A DNA stretch of 64,000 nt from contig NZ_PDHO01000022.1 of NCBI RefSeq assembly GCF_002887815.1, positions 16,047 to 80,046 on the forward strand, written 5' to 3'. The position numbers were made by a program, and so were the translations under genes. The notes under the pieces are model-generated. The model did not search any database. It saw only the letters and a list, made by a program, of their open reading frames with translations, and was not told the origin of the DNA. Positions 40,499 through 47,686 of this stretch are shown one piece after another (the stretch's first letter is position 1; each line of letters starts with the position of its first letter). The stretch comes from Mycobacterium sp. ENV421. Lineage in GTDB: Bacteria; Actinomycetota; Actinomycetes; Mycobacteriales; Mycobacteriaceae.

Positions 40499-41838
40499 CC
40501 GGTTGGACTTTCGACCCGCCCAGTCTCTTCCTGGGCGGGTCGATCGCTGCCCGGACTGGTGGTGGCTCGGCGGTCGACCAGGTACCAGGTGTGCATGAGG
40601 CCCTTGCCCTTCACGTCGACGTCGCCGCGCTCCTCGAGGACGAACCGGTCCCGCAGCCGTTCGTAGACATCCTGGGGGACCTGAATGCGGCCCTCGGGGT
40701 CGGTGGTCTCCATGCGGGAGGCGACGTTGACCGCGTCGCCCCACACGTCGTAGAAGAACCTGCGGGCGCCGACCACGCCGGCGACCACCGGGCCGGCGGC
40801 CATCCCCATCCGCAGCGGCACGAGTTGACCGTTGGGATCGCGCAGATCCCGCACGGCCTTGGCCATGTCGAGTGCGAGGTTCGCCAGCGCGTCGGCGTGA
40901 TCGTCGCGAGGCTCCGGCACGCCGCTGACGACCATGTAGGAGTCGCCGGTGGTCTTGATCTTCTCCAGGCCGTGCTTGTCGACCAGGCGATCGAACGTGG
41001 TGTACAGCCGGTCGAGGAAGCGCACCAATTCGGCGGGTGCGATCTGGCTGGCCCGCTCGGTGAAGCCGGCGATGTCGGCGAACAGGATCGAGGCGTCGTC
41101 GTATCGGTCGGCGATCGTGCCGCGGGCCGGGTCTTTCAGGCGCGCCGCGATGGTGGCCGGAAGGATGTTGGCCAGCAGTGCTTCGGAGCGCAGGTACTCG
41201 AATTCCATTGCCGCCTCGGCGCGGGAGACTTCCCGCATGGCGTACCAGACCGTCGCGAAGATCATCACGCAGGCGGACACCGTGGTGATCACGAAGCCGG
41301 CGTTGACCAGCCAGCGCGGCTGGATTCCGGTGTCGCCGGGCACCAGGAACTGCGATGCGATGGTCAGCCCGGCGCCGATCGCCACCACCATCGAGGCCAG
41401 CACGACATGCTCTACGCCGAGCACGAGGACGGCCAGCGACGCCGACACCAGATAGTAGAACTGGATGCCGGAGTCGGTCCCGACCTGCCAGCCGACGATT
41501 GTCAGGGACAAGAACGCGAAGAAGATGAAGGCCAGCGCGGCGATGCTCTCGCCGAAGCGGTGCAGTAGCGGGATGACCCCGAAGATGGCCGCGGTGCCCA
41601 GATTGACCAGCCCGATCGCCACCAAGTGGTCGGCGGTGATGAACTGCAGGATCCCGATGACAGCGGTGACGACGGCGGCCATCGTCGCCGCGATGTTGAG
41701 CACGCGCTGACGGCGGGTGATCGACTCGGCCCAATGCAGGTTGCGAGCCGGCGCGCGGCGCTGCATCTTCTCGCAGTCCGCGCGCTGGGCCGGTCCGTCC
41801 GACGGCACCGAACCAGCGCATTTCCGCAGGGTGCCCAC
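40495..41838 (-). CDS. cya: Membrane-bound class III adenylate cyclase
   Basis: 447 residues, the size and position of Rv1625c. N-terminal half: six helices (AATMAAVVTAVIGILQFITA onward to WYAMREVSR). C-terminal half: class IIIa cyclase. Metal aspartates are in ILFADIAGFTERASQ and KTTGDSYM, the adenine-selecting lysine is in EKIKTTGDS, and FFYDVWGDAVNVASRM holds the substrate Asp and transition-state Asn and Arg. All key residues seem present, so it should make cAMP as a homodimer. GTG start at 41838. It converges with dps and is 9 bp downstream of the speB-type gene's stop on the same strand. Confidence 0.94.
   Translation of the reverse strand: MGTLRKCAGSVPSDGPAQRADCEKMQRRAPARNLHWAESITRRQRVLNIAATMAAVVTAVIGILQFITADHLVAIGLVNLGTAAIFGVIPLLHRFGESIAALAFIFFAFLSLTIVGWQVGTDSGIQFYYLVSASLAVLVLGVEHVVLASMVVAIGAGLTIASQFLVPGDTGIQPRWLVNAGFVITTVSACVMIFATVWYAMREVSRAEAAMEFEYLRSEALLANILPATIAARLKDPARGTIADRYDDASILFADIAGFTERASQIAPAELVRFLDRLYTTFDRLVDKHGLEKIKTTGDSYMVVSGVPEPRDDHADALANLALDMAKAVRDLRDPNGQLVPLRMGMAAGPVVAGVVGARRFFYDVWGDAVNVASRMETTDPEGRIQVPQDVYERLRDRFVLEERGDVDVKGKGLMHTWYLVDRRATTSPGSDRPAQEETGRVESPTG
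40511..40543 (+). terminator. Hairpin terminator candidate for dps, inside the convergent cyclase gene
   Basis: Perfect 13-bp stem: TCGACCCGCCCAG (40511-40523) and CTGGGCGGGTCGA (40531-40543) with loop TCTCTTC. It begins 12 bp after the dps stop and lies within the last codons of the cyclase gene on the other strand. No T-run follows, which is usual for mycobacterial hairpin terminators. It is too early on the minus strand to serve the cyclase gene, whose stop is downstream. Confidence 0.6.
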
Positions 41839-41847
41839 ACCGGCAGC

Positions 41848-42816
41848 CTATCGGTTGGCGGCAAGCACCGAGAGGAGTTCGTATCCGACGTGGGCGGCGG
41901 CGATCCCGGTCATCTCGGCGTGGTCGTAGGCCGGGGCCACCTCGACGATGTCGGCGCCGACCACGTCGAGGCCCACCAGCCCGCGCAGCGTGTTGAGCAG
42001 TTCGCGCGACGTCAACCCACCGGCTTCCGGCGTTCCGGTGCCGGGCGCATGCGCGGGATCGAGGACGTCGATGTCGACTGAGACGTACACCGGGCCGCCC
42101 TCGAGACGCTTGCGCATCCGCTCCACAATGCTTGTGACACCGTCGAATTCATAATCATCGGAGCGGATGACCTGGAAGCCCAGAACGGCGTCGTCCTCCA
42201 GGTCGGTCTTGCTGTACAACGGGCCGCGGATGCCCATGTGCAGCGATCTCTCCATGTCGATCAGCCCTTCCTCGCTGGCCCGCCGGAACGGTGTGCCATG
42301 GGTGTAGGGCGCGCCGAAATAGGTGTCCCAGGTATCGAGATGGGCGTCGAAATGCAGCACCGCCACCGGGCCGTGGTCGCGCGCCAGCGAGCGCAGGATG
42401 GGCAGGGCGATGGTGTGGTCGCCGCCGATGGTCAGAACAGTCGACCCGTCCTTGCGCAGGTCGGTCATCGCGGTGTCGATTCCCGCGATCGCCTCCTCGA
42501 TGTCGAAGGGGTTGACGGCGATGTCGCCGCAATCGGCCACCTGCTGAGTGGTGAACGGATTAACGCCCAACGCCGGGTTGAACGGCCGCAGCAGCTTGGA
42601 GGCCGCGCGGACATGCGATGGTCCGAATCGCGCTCCCGGCCGGTAGGACACCCCGCTGTCGAAGGGCACCCCGACGATGCGAACGTCGGCGCCGGGCACC
42701 TCGGAGATCCGCGGCAACCGCGCGAACGTCGACGGCTCGGTGTAGCGGGGATATTTCGTGGCGTCGACGGGTCCGACGATCCCGGAGTCCGGCACGTTGT
42801 CGTTCGCGGATGCCAT
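41848..42816 (-). CDS. speB: Ureohydrolase: agmatinase or guanidinobutyrase
   Basis: 322 residues, ATG 42816 with GAGGAGG upstream. Binuclear manganese enzyme of the arginase/agmatinase family: ligands in TIGGDHTIALP, VLHFDAHLDTWD and SVDIDVLDPAHAPGTGTPE. Members remove urea from agmatine (to putrescine) or from 4-guanidinobutyrate (to GABA). It is divergent, 45 bp apart, from a nitrilase-family amidase; that pairing fits the arginine 2-monooxygenase route, in which guanidinobutyramide is first deamidated, so guanidinobutyrase is a serious alternative to agmatinase. Confidence 0.88.
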   Translation of the reverse strand: MASANDNVPDSGIVGPVDATKYPRYTEPSTFARLPRISEVPGADVRIVGVPFDSGVSYRPGARFGPSHVRAASKLLRPFNPALGVNPFTTQQVADCGDIAVNPFDIEEAIAGIDTAMTDLRKDGSTVLTIGGDHTIALPILRSLARDHGPVAVLHFDAHLDTWDTYFGAPYTHGTPFRRASEEGLIDMERSLHMGIRGPLYSKTDLEDDAVLGFQVIRSDDYEFDGVTSIVERMRKRLEGGPVYVSVDIDVLDPAHAPGTGTPEAGGLTSRELLNTLRGLVGLDVVGADIVEVAPAYDHAEMTGIAAAHVGYELLSVLAANR

Positions 42817-42861
42817 GCTTCCTCCTCTGCCGGTTCCCTGCGGCGAGGTTAGCCTGCAAGG

Positions 42862-43659
42862 ATGACCCGGATCGCGTGCGCCCAGATCGACCCCACCGTC
42901 GGCGCGCTGGCCGACAATCTCGAGCTCTCGACGGGTGCTGTTGCTGACGCGGTCGCGCACGGGGCCGACGTCGTGGTGCTGCCGGAACTGGCCACCTCCG
43001 GCTATATGTTCGCCGATGCCGACGAAGCCCGCTCGGTGGCGTTGCGCCCCACCGACCCGGCGTTCGACGGGTGGCGTTCCGCCGCCGGTGACGCGATCGT
43101 GATCGGCGGGTTCTGCGAACTCGGTGACGACGGGTTGCTGTACAACAGCGCGGTCGCGCTCGACCGCGACGGAGTGATCGCGACCTACCGCAAAACACAT
43201 CTGTGGGACCGGGAGAAGCTGATCTTCACCCGCGGCGCCGCGCTGCCTGCGGTGCTGAAGACGCGGCACGGCGCGATCGCGGTGATGGTCTGCTACGACC
43301 TGGAGTTCGGTGAAGTGACCCGCCAGGTGGCCGTTGACGGCGTGGAATTGATTGCGGCGCCGGTGAATTGGCCACTGTTCCCGCGTCCCGAGGGGGAGCG
43401 GCCCGGTGAGGTGATCACGGCGATGTCCACCGCGCGGCTCAATCGGGTGGTTGTCGCGGTGTGCGATCGCGCGGGAGTCGAACGTGGCCAGCCGTGGACG
43501 CAGGGCAGTGTGATCGTCGACCCCGACGGCTGGGTGGTCGCCGAAGCAGGATCGGGACCGGGGCTGGCCATTGCCGACGTCGACCTGACCGCCACGCACG
43601 ACAAGACTCTGACGGAGTATGTCGACCTGCTCGCCGATCGGCGCCTGGACCTCTACTGA
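42862..43659 (+). CDS. Carbon-nitrogen hydrolase (nitrilase family amidase)
   Basis: 265 residues. Catalytic triad of the superfamily is visible: Glu42 in LPELATSGY, Lys111 in TYRKTHLWDREK, Cys144 in MVCYDLEFGE. Members hydrolyse amides or carbamoyl groups (N-carbamoylputrescine, guanidinobutyramide, omega-amides). Divergence from the ureohydrolase gene suggests it handles a guanidino or carbamoyl intermediate (inference). No Rossmann or signal sequence; cytoplasmic. No stop-proximal terminator is obvious. Confidence 0.9.
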   Translation: MTRIACAQIDPTVGALADNLELSTGAVADAVAHGADVVVLPELATSGYMFADADEARSVALRPTDPAFDGWRSAAGDAIVIGGFCELGDDGLLYNSAVALDRDGVIATYRKTHLWDREKLIFTRGAALPAVLKTRHGAIAVMVCYDLEFGEVTRQVAVDGVELIAAPVNWPLFPRPEGERPGEVITAMSTARLNRVVVAVCDRAGVERGQPWTQGSVIVDPDGWVVAEAGSGPGLAIADVDLTATHDKTLTEYVDLLADRRLDLY

Positions 43660-43768
43660 AAAGCCGCCCAAAAGTTTGCTTGAGCGGTATGCTCCCCCCA
43701 TTGGACCCACAGCGGTCATCCAGTAAAGTAGCCTTTCGCCACTTCGGCGTACACAGATAGGAAACATC

Positions 43769-44035
43769 ATGAGCTCTGGTCGCCTGACTCGTCAGATTGC
43801 ACTCTTTGCTGGCGGGGCCGCAATCGTCGGGATGGGTGCGCTGACCGCGTGCAGCTCGAACGCGAAGGACGCCCCGTCGTCGACGACTACGACCACTCCG
43901 TCGTCCACCGTGGTGCCCTCGCCGACGGAAAAGGCTGTGTCGCCCGGTGGCGCGAACTCGTTCTCGCCGACGGTCAACCCTGCGCCGCCGGGAGCGGTCT
44001 GCAAGGAAATCGTCGGCAACAACTGCGTTCGGTGA
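43769..44035 (+). CDS. Small putative lipoprotein, Ser/Thr-rich
   Basis: 88 residues. Signal peptide IALFAGGAAIVGMGALTACSS with lipobox LTAC, then a low-complexity Ser/Thr/Pro linker and a short tail with Cys-x-(about 7)-Cys (VCKEIVGNNC) that could form a disulfide. GGAAAC precedes the ATG by about 4 bases. It is preceded by 109 bp containing AT-richer sequence (CAGTAAAGTAGCC), likely its promoter. It resembles small mycobacterial cell-wall lipoproteins without function. Confidence 0.75.
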   Translation: MSSGRLTRQIALFAGGAAIVGMGALTACSSNAKDAPSSTTTTTPSSTVVPSPTEKAVSPGGANSFSPTVNPAPPGAVCKEIVGNNCVR

Positions 44036-44069
44036 TCTCGGCCCGCCGTTAGTCGGCGGACAGCAGCGT

Positions 44070-44798
44070 TCAGACGGTACGGCTATGCGTCCGCCTCAAC
44101 AGGCGGTCGCCGGCCGTGCCGTTTGGCCTTCGGGCCCGCGACGTGATGGCCGCAGCGCTCAGTACCACGAGCGCCCCGCCGAGCACCATGCCCCCGATGA
44201 CATCGGTGAAGATGTGCGCGCGCACGTAGAGCGCCAGCCACGCGACGGCGAGGACACCGATCGCGGCAACGCTTGAAATCACGGCCTTCGCGGCCTGATT
44301 GCGCCCGACGCCGACGCACACCGCGATCGTTCCGAACAGCGTGGCGGCTCCGGTGACATGACCGGACGGGAACGAATGCATGTAATCGAGATCTGACCAG
44401 TCAAGCATTGATCCGTCGCGCAGCTGGGCGAGATTCTGCGGCGTTCGTCCGACAGTGTGCTTGAGCGTTTGCTCGAGCACCGCACCCGCGCCGACGGATC
44501 CGGTCACGGCAATGAGGCGGATGATCGAACGCGCGCTCACGGCCAATAGCGTTCCGCTCACCAGTCCGGCGACTGCCACGTGGACGGGTTGACCGATGAA
44601 GTCGAAGATCCCGGCCGAATCGCCCCTTCCGCTATGCGATCGATGCGCGTCGAACCAGTTCCACACCGATGTGTCGAGCGCTGTCATCCACCACGAGTTG
44701 ATCTCGGCAGCCATGAACGCCAGGACGCTGAACAGGCCCGCGGCAACCAGGACCAGCGCGAGCCGCTGTCGTGTCGGTGTGACGTCGATGCCGCTCAT
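44070..44798 (-). CDS. PAP2-family membrane phosphatase
   Basis: 242 residues with five or six helices. The three PAP2 motifs are present: KHTVGRTP (K-x6-RP type, with Thr before Pro), PSGH in YMHSFPSGHVTGA, and R-x5-H-x3-D in YVRAHIFTDVIGG with the nucleophilic His. Family members dephosphorylate undecaprenyl pyrophosphate, phosphatidic acid or prenyl phosphates at the outer face of the membrane. ATG 44798 (MSGIDVTPTRQRL) is preferred; an ATG at 44816 is near, and the longer frame to 45089 has no homology. Confidence 0.87.
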   Translation of the reverse strand: MSGIDVTPTRQRLALVLVAAGLFSVLAFMAAEINSWWMTALDTSVWNWFDAHRSHSGRGDSAGIFDFIGQPVHVAVAGLVSGTLLAVSARSIIRLIAVTGSVGAGAVLEQTLKHTVGRTPQNLAQLRDGSMLDWSDLDYMHSFPSGHVTGAATLFGTIAVCVGVGRNQAAKAVISSVAAIGVLAVAWLALYVRAHIFTDVIGGMVLGGALVVLSAAAITSRARRPNGTAGDRLLRRTHSRTV

Positions 44799-44999
44799 TG
44801 TGCCCCAATGGCCCATTCTCGTCGTTGCGGGTGGGGCTTGCGGACAACGGGCCGAGCGTTCGGTCACACGCCGTTGTAGTGAGTATTGACGAAATCGTCG
44901 GCACACGAAGGCCGGCCAGGTCCGCGCATTCAGCCTTAGTGATACAGACCACTCATGGCCTCGGTTATGCACGTCTGCGAACTGGAAATCACTGTTGGT

Positions 45000-45048
45000 G
45001 AGGCCCGCCACGGCGATGGGGGAATCAAAGGGGGTCGTGGCGGGCCTC
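45000..45048. repeat. Hairpin with G-rich loop, copy 1
   Basis: Perfect 13-bp stem GAGGCCCGCCACG (45000-45012) and CGTGGCGGGCCTC (45036-45048). The 23-nt loop contains GGGGGAATCAAAGGGGG. It shares stem core CCCGCCACG and loop layout with copy 2 at 45217. On the minus strand the loop reads as two C5 runs. Not followed by a T-run on either strand. Confidence 0.75.
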
Positions 45049-45216
45049 CCTTTCGGGCACAATTCCCGCGCCGAAAACAGAAATTCCACCCCGACATTGC
45101 TGCCTGTTCAAGAATTGGTAGGCAACGGCGTGCACATCAAAGGCTGAGTCAATTCGAATAGTTACGCCAGCCGAATGCGTGCAGCCAAGCGGGGATTGAG
45201 CCGAACCCGGTCAAGG

Positions 45217-45259
45217 GAACCCGCCACGGCAAGGGGGGGATAAGGGCCGTGGCGGGTTC
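45217..45259. repeat. Hairpin with G-rich loop, copy 2
   Basis: Perfect 14-bp stem GAACCCGCCACGGC (45217-45230) and GCCGTGGCGGGTTC (45246-45259). Loop AAGGGGGGGATAAGG has a G7 run. Core stem and the order GGGGG-(A)AT-AA-GGG in the loop match copy 1, so they appear to derive from one element. It lies 133 bp beyond the 3' end of the minus-strand tRNA. Confidence 0.75.
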
Positions 45260-45391
45260 GCTAGGTCAACGGTGGGTGGACCGGATCAGTTCCCTGATCG
45301 CGACACCGATGCGGGGTGGGGATCTGCAGGCGCTTCTGCACCTGCGCTCCGCAGGCCTCAGCGGGCTGGCTGCGAGCGGGATGGCTAGTTC

Positions 45392-45468
45392 TGGTGCCCT
45401 CGGTGAGATTCGAACTCACACTGCACGGGTTTTGAATCCGTTTCCTCTGCCAGTTGGGATACGAGGGC
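45392..45468 (-). tRNA. tRNA-Leu (CAA anticodon), CCA encoded
   Basis: On the minus strand a full cloverleaf is readable: acceptor GCCCTCG with CGAGGGC, D-arm with loop GG, anticodon stem ACGGA/CCCGT with loop TTCAAAA (anticodon CAA, reading UUG leucine), T-arm GTGAG-TTCGAAT-CTCAC, discriminator A and a genomic CCA (45392-45394). The variable region is only GCAGT, five bases, whereas leucine tRNAs normally carry a long variable arm. The anticodon stem has one A-C mismatch at its loop end. Located upstream of and divergent from pdtaR. Confidence 0.85.
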
Positions 45469-45583
45469 AGGCCGTGTTCACGGCGGTGTCCCACCATAGT
45501 GGATGACCGCGCCGGGGGCGCCAACCGGTCGGCCACAGAGCTCCGAGGTGGCTGATTACCGCTGACCACGCAACAATGGCCGC

Positions 45584-46201
45584 ATGACGGACGCCGAAGA
45601 CCGCACATCCCGCCGGGTGCTGATCGCCGAGGATGAAGCGTTGATCCGGATGGATCTGGCCGAAATGCTTCGGGACGAGGGCTATGAGGTGGTCGGCGAA
45701 GCCGGGGACGGCCAGGAGGCCGTCGAGCTGGCCGAACAGTTGCGTCCCGACCTGGTGATCATGGACGTCAAGATGCCGCGGCGGGACGGGATCGACGCGG
45801 CCGCCGAGATCGCCAGCAAGCGCATCGCGCCGATCGTCGTGCTGACCGCCTTCAGTCAGCGCGATCTGGTGGAAAAGGCGCGCGACGCCGGCGCCATGGC
45901 GTACTTGGTGAAGCCGTTCTCCATCAGCGATCTGATCCCGGCGATCGAGGTGGCGGTCAGCCGGTTCGGTGAGATCGCCGAACTGGAGCGTGAGGTCGCC
46001 AACCTGTCGGACCGCCTGGAGACCCGCAAACTGGTGGAGCGGGCCAAGGGGTTGCTGCAGGCGAACCAGGGCATGACCGAACCCGAGGCGTTCAAGTGGA
46101 TTCAGCGTGCGGCCATGGACCGGCGCACCACGATGAAGCGGGTCGCCGAGGTGGTGCTGGAGACCCTCGACACGCCCGGTGCGGATCCGGCGTCGAATTG
46201 A
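45584..46201 (+). CDS. pdtaR: ANTAR-domain response regulator PdtaR
   Basis: 205 residues, identical in length to Rv1626. Receiver domain: acidic pair Glu16/Asp17, phosphoacceptor Asp61 in VIMDVKMPRRDG, Thr88 and Lys110 in YLVKPFSISDL. A coiled-coil linker follows, then an ANTAR RNA-binding domain (about 140-195) with RKLVERAKGLLQANQGMTEPEAFKWIQRAAMDRR. With sensor kinase PdtaS it acts after transcription by binding paired hairpin RNAs and preventing termination. Acts in the cytoplasm; PdtaS is not in this window. Confidence 0.96.
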   Translation: MTDAEDRTSRRVLIAEDEALIRMDLAEMLRDEGYEVVGEAGDGQEAVELAEQLRPDLVIMDVKMPRRDGIDAAAEIASKRIAPIVVLTAFSQRDLVEKARDAGAMAYLVKPFSISDLIPAIEVAVSRFGEIAELEREVANLSDRLETRKLVERAKGLLQANQGMTEPEAFKWIQRAAMDRRTTMKRVAEVVLETLDTPGADPASN

Positions 46202-46387
46202 CGCGTTAACTCTGCGTTTCCTCTGACCGCGCCGTTTGGCGCGATCCGGAATATGCTCACGGCCAGGCGTTGGCCAACATGACGCGCTGCGGCCACCGGT
46301 TGGCTATGTTCTACCGCAGTGTCGAGGGTGGGCCGCAGAGCGGTTTGCGATGTCGGCGCCGTGAAACTACTGACCCGGAGGTGAAAC

Positions 46388-47608
46388 GTGCGCGGACGCG
46401 CGACACGCAGTGCAATCGCCGCTAGTTCGGCGCTGCTGGCGGTCATCGGCATCGCCGGCTGCAATCAGCAGTCCCCGTCGAATGGTGGCGGAAACGCCTC
46501 GCAGGGCGACCTGAAGATCGTCGAGCAGGTCCAGATCGATCAGAACGGCGCGGAAGTCAAGCCCGACGCCGGCGCCACACCTGCCGATCCGGCCGGTGAC
46601 GGCAAGGCGACCTGCCCGCCGGTGTCCATCGCGATGGCCGGTGCGCTCAACGGGCCCGACGCCGCGCTGGGCATCAACATCAAGGACGGCGTGCAGCTGG
46701 CCATCGACAAGCACAACGCCGCCAACCCCGGCTGCCAGGTGCAGTTGAAGCCGTTCGACACCGAAGGTGACCCGCAGAAGGCCACCGCAATCGCGCCGCA
46801 GATCGTCGACGATGCGTTCACGATCGGGCTTGTCGGACCGGCGTTCTCGGGCGAGACCAAGGCCACCGGCGGGGTGTTCGATCAGGCCGGCCTGGTCGCC
46901 GCCACTGCGTCGGCCACCAACGTCACGCTCTCCGAGCAGGGCTGGAAGACGTTCTTCCGTGGCCTGGCCAACGACGGCGTGCAGGGCCCCTCGGTGGCCA
47001 ACTATCTGAAGAACACCCTCAACCAGAAGAAGGTCTGCGTCGTCGACGACAGCACCGACTACGGTGTCGGCCTGGCGCAGGCGGTTCGCGAGACCCTCGG
47101 CCCGGTCGCTCTCGACGCCTGCAAGATCTCGGTCAAGAAGGGCGACAAGGACTTCTCGGCCGCGGTCACCCAGGTCAAGGGCCAGTCGCCGGATTCGGTG
47201 TTCTACAGCGGTTACTACGCCGAGGCCGCTCCGTTCGTCCAGCAGCTGCGCGACGGCGGGTACACCGGCAAGTTCGTCAGCGCCGACGGCACCAAGGATC
47301 CGGAGTTCGTGAAGCAGGCGGGGCAGTCCTCCAAGGACGCCATCCTGTCCTGCCCCTGCGGCCCGGCCACCGGCTCCTTCGCCGACGAGTACACCAAGAA
47401 GTTCGGCCAGGCGCCTGGCACCTACAGCACCGAGGGCTACGACCTCGGCACGATCCTGCTGAAGGGCATCGACGCCGGCAAGATCACCCGGGCCGACCTG
47501 CTCGACTGGGTGAAGAACTACAACGGCCAAGGTGTGGCCCGTAAGTACCAGTGGACCGACAAGGGTGAACTCACCACCACCCTGATTTGGATCTACAAGG
47601 TTCAGTAG
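46388..47608 (+). CDS. livK: Branched-chain amino-acid ABC transporter, substrate-binding lipoprotein
   Basis: 406 residues. GTG 46388 follows GGAGGTG. Signal peptide with lipobox LLAVIGIAGCNQ. Periplasmic-binding fold type I: INIKDGVQLAIDKHN, DTEGDPQKATAIAPQIVDD, GPAFSGETKATGGVFDQAGL, VCVVDDSTDYGVGLAQAVRE, GYYAEAAPFVQQLRDGGYTG, YSTEGYDLGTILL. Family 5/6 LivK-like. First gene of livKHMGF. A hairpin at 47617-47656 after its stop may raise its level relative to the membrane components. The 186-bp leader shows only short GC repeats. Confidence 0.94.
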   Translation: MRGRATRSAIAASSALLAVIGIAGCNQQSPSNGGGNASQGDLKIVEQVQIDQNGAEVKPDAGATPADPAGDGKATCPPVSIAMAGALNGPDAALGINIKDGVQLAIDKHNAANPGCQVQLKPFDTEGDPQKATAIAPQIVDDAFTIGLVGPAFSGETKATGGVFDQAGLVAATASATNVTLSEQGWKTFFRGLANDGVQGPSVANYLKNTLNQKKVCVVDDSTDYGVGLAQAVRETLGPVALDACKISVKKGDKDFSAAVTQVKGQSPDSVFYSGYYAEAAPFVQQLRDGGYTGKFVSADGTKDPEFVKQAGQSSKDAILSCPCGPATGSFADEYTKKFGQAPGTYSTEGYDLGTILLKGIDAGKITRADLLDWVKNYNGQGVARKYQWTDKGELTTTLIWIYKVQ

Positions 47609-47616
47609 CCGATTCG

Positions 47617-47656
47617 CGAGACGCGTCCGGGACCGCAAGGCTCGGACGCGTTCTCG
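47617..47656 (+). terminator. Intercistronic hairpin between livK and livH
   Basis: Stem CGAG + ACGCGTCCG (47617-47629) with CGGACGCGT + CTCG (47643-47656), one unpaired base near the outer end, loop GGACCGCAAGGCT, followed by TTT. Placed 9 bp after the livK stop and about 30 bp before livH. It is probably a partial terminator or 3'-end stabiliser that gives excess binding protein, a common arrangement in ABC operons. Confidence 0.6.
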
Positions 47657-47686
47657 TTTCAGACACCAAGGAGGCCGCCGCTAACG

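Larger units (their letters stand above)
44799..45391. other. Long intergenic region with two related hairpins
   Basis: About 590 bp between the PAP2 gene and the tRNA gene with no convincing protein-coding frame. Local base composition is more AT-rich at 44870-45000 than in flanking genes. Its salient content is the two structurally and sequence-related hairpins at 45000-45048 and 45217-45259. The rest, 45260-45391, contains further weak GC stems next to the tRNA. It could encode a small RNA, but direction and ends are not readable. Confidence 0.6.

Noticed and set aside
45000..45259. 6C RNA homolog formed by the two C/G-loop hairpins
   Set aside because: The hairpins are about 170 bp apart and the runs are C5/C7 only on the minus strand; 6C RNAs have two closely spaced C6 loops. 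Kept as an unnamed hairpin pair.
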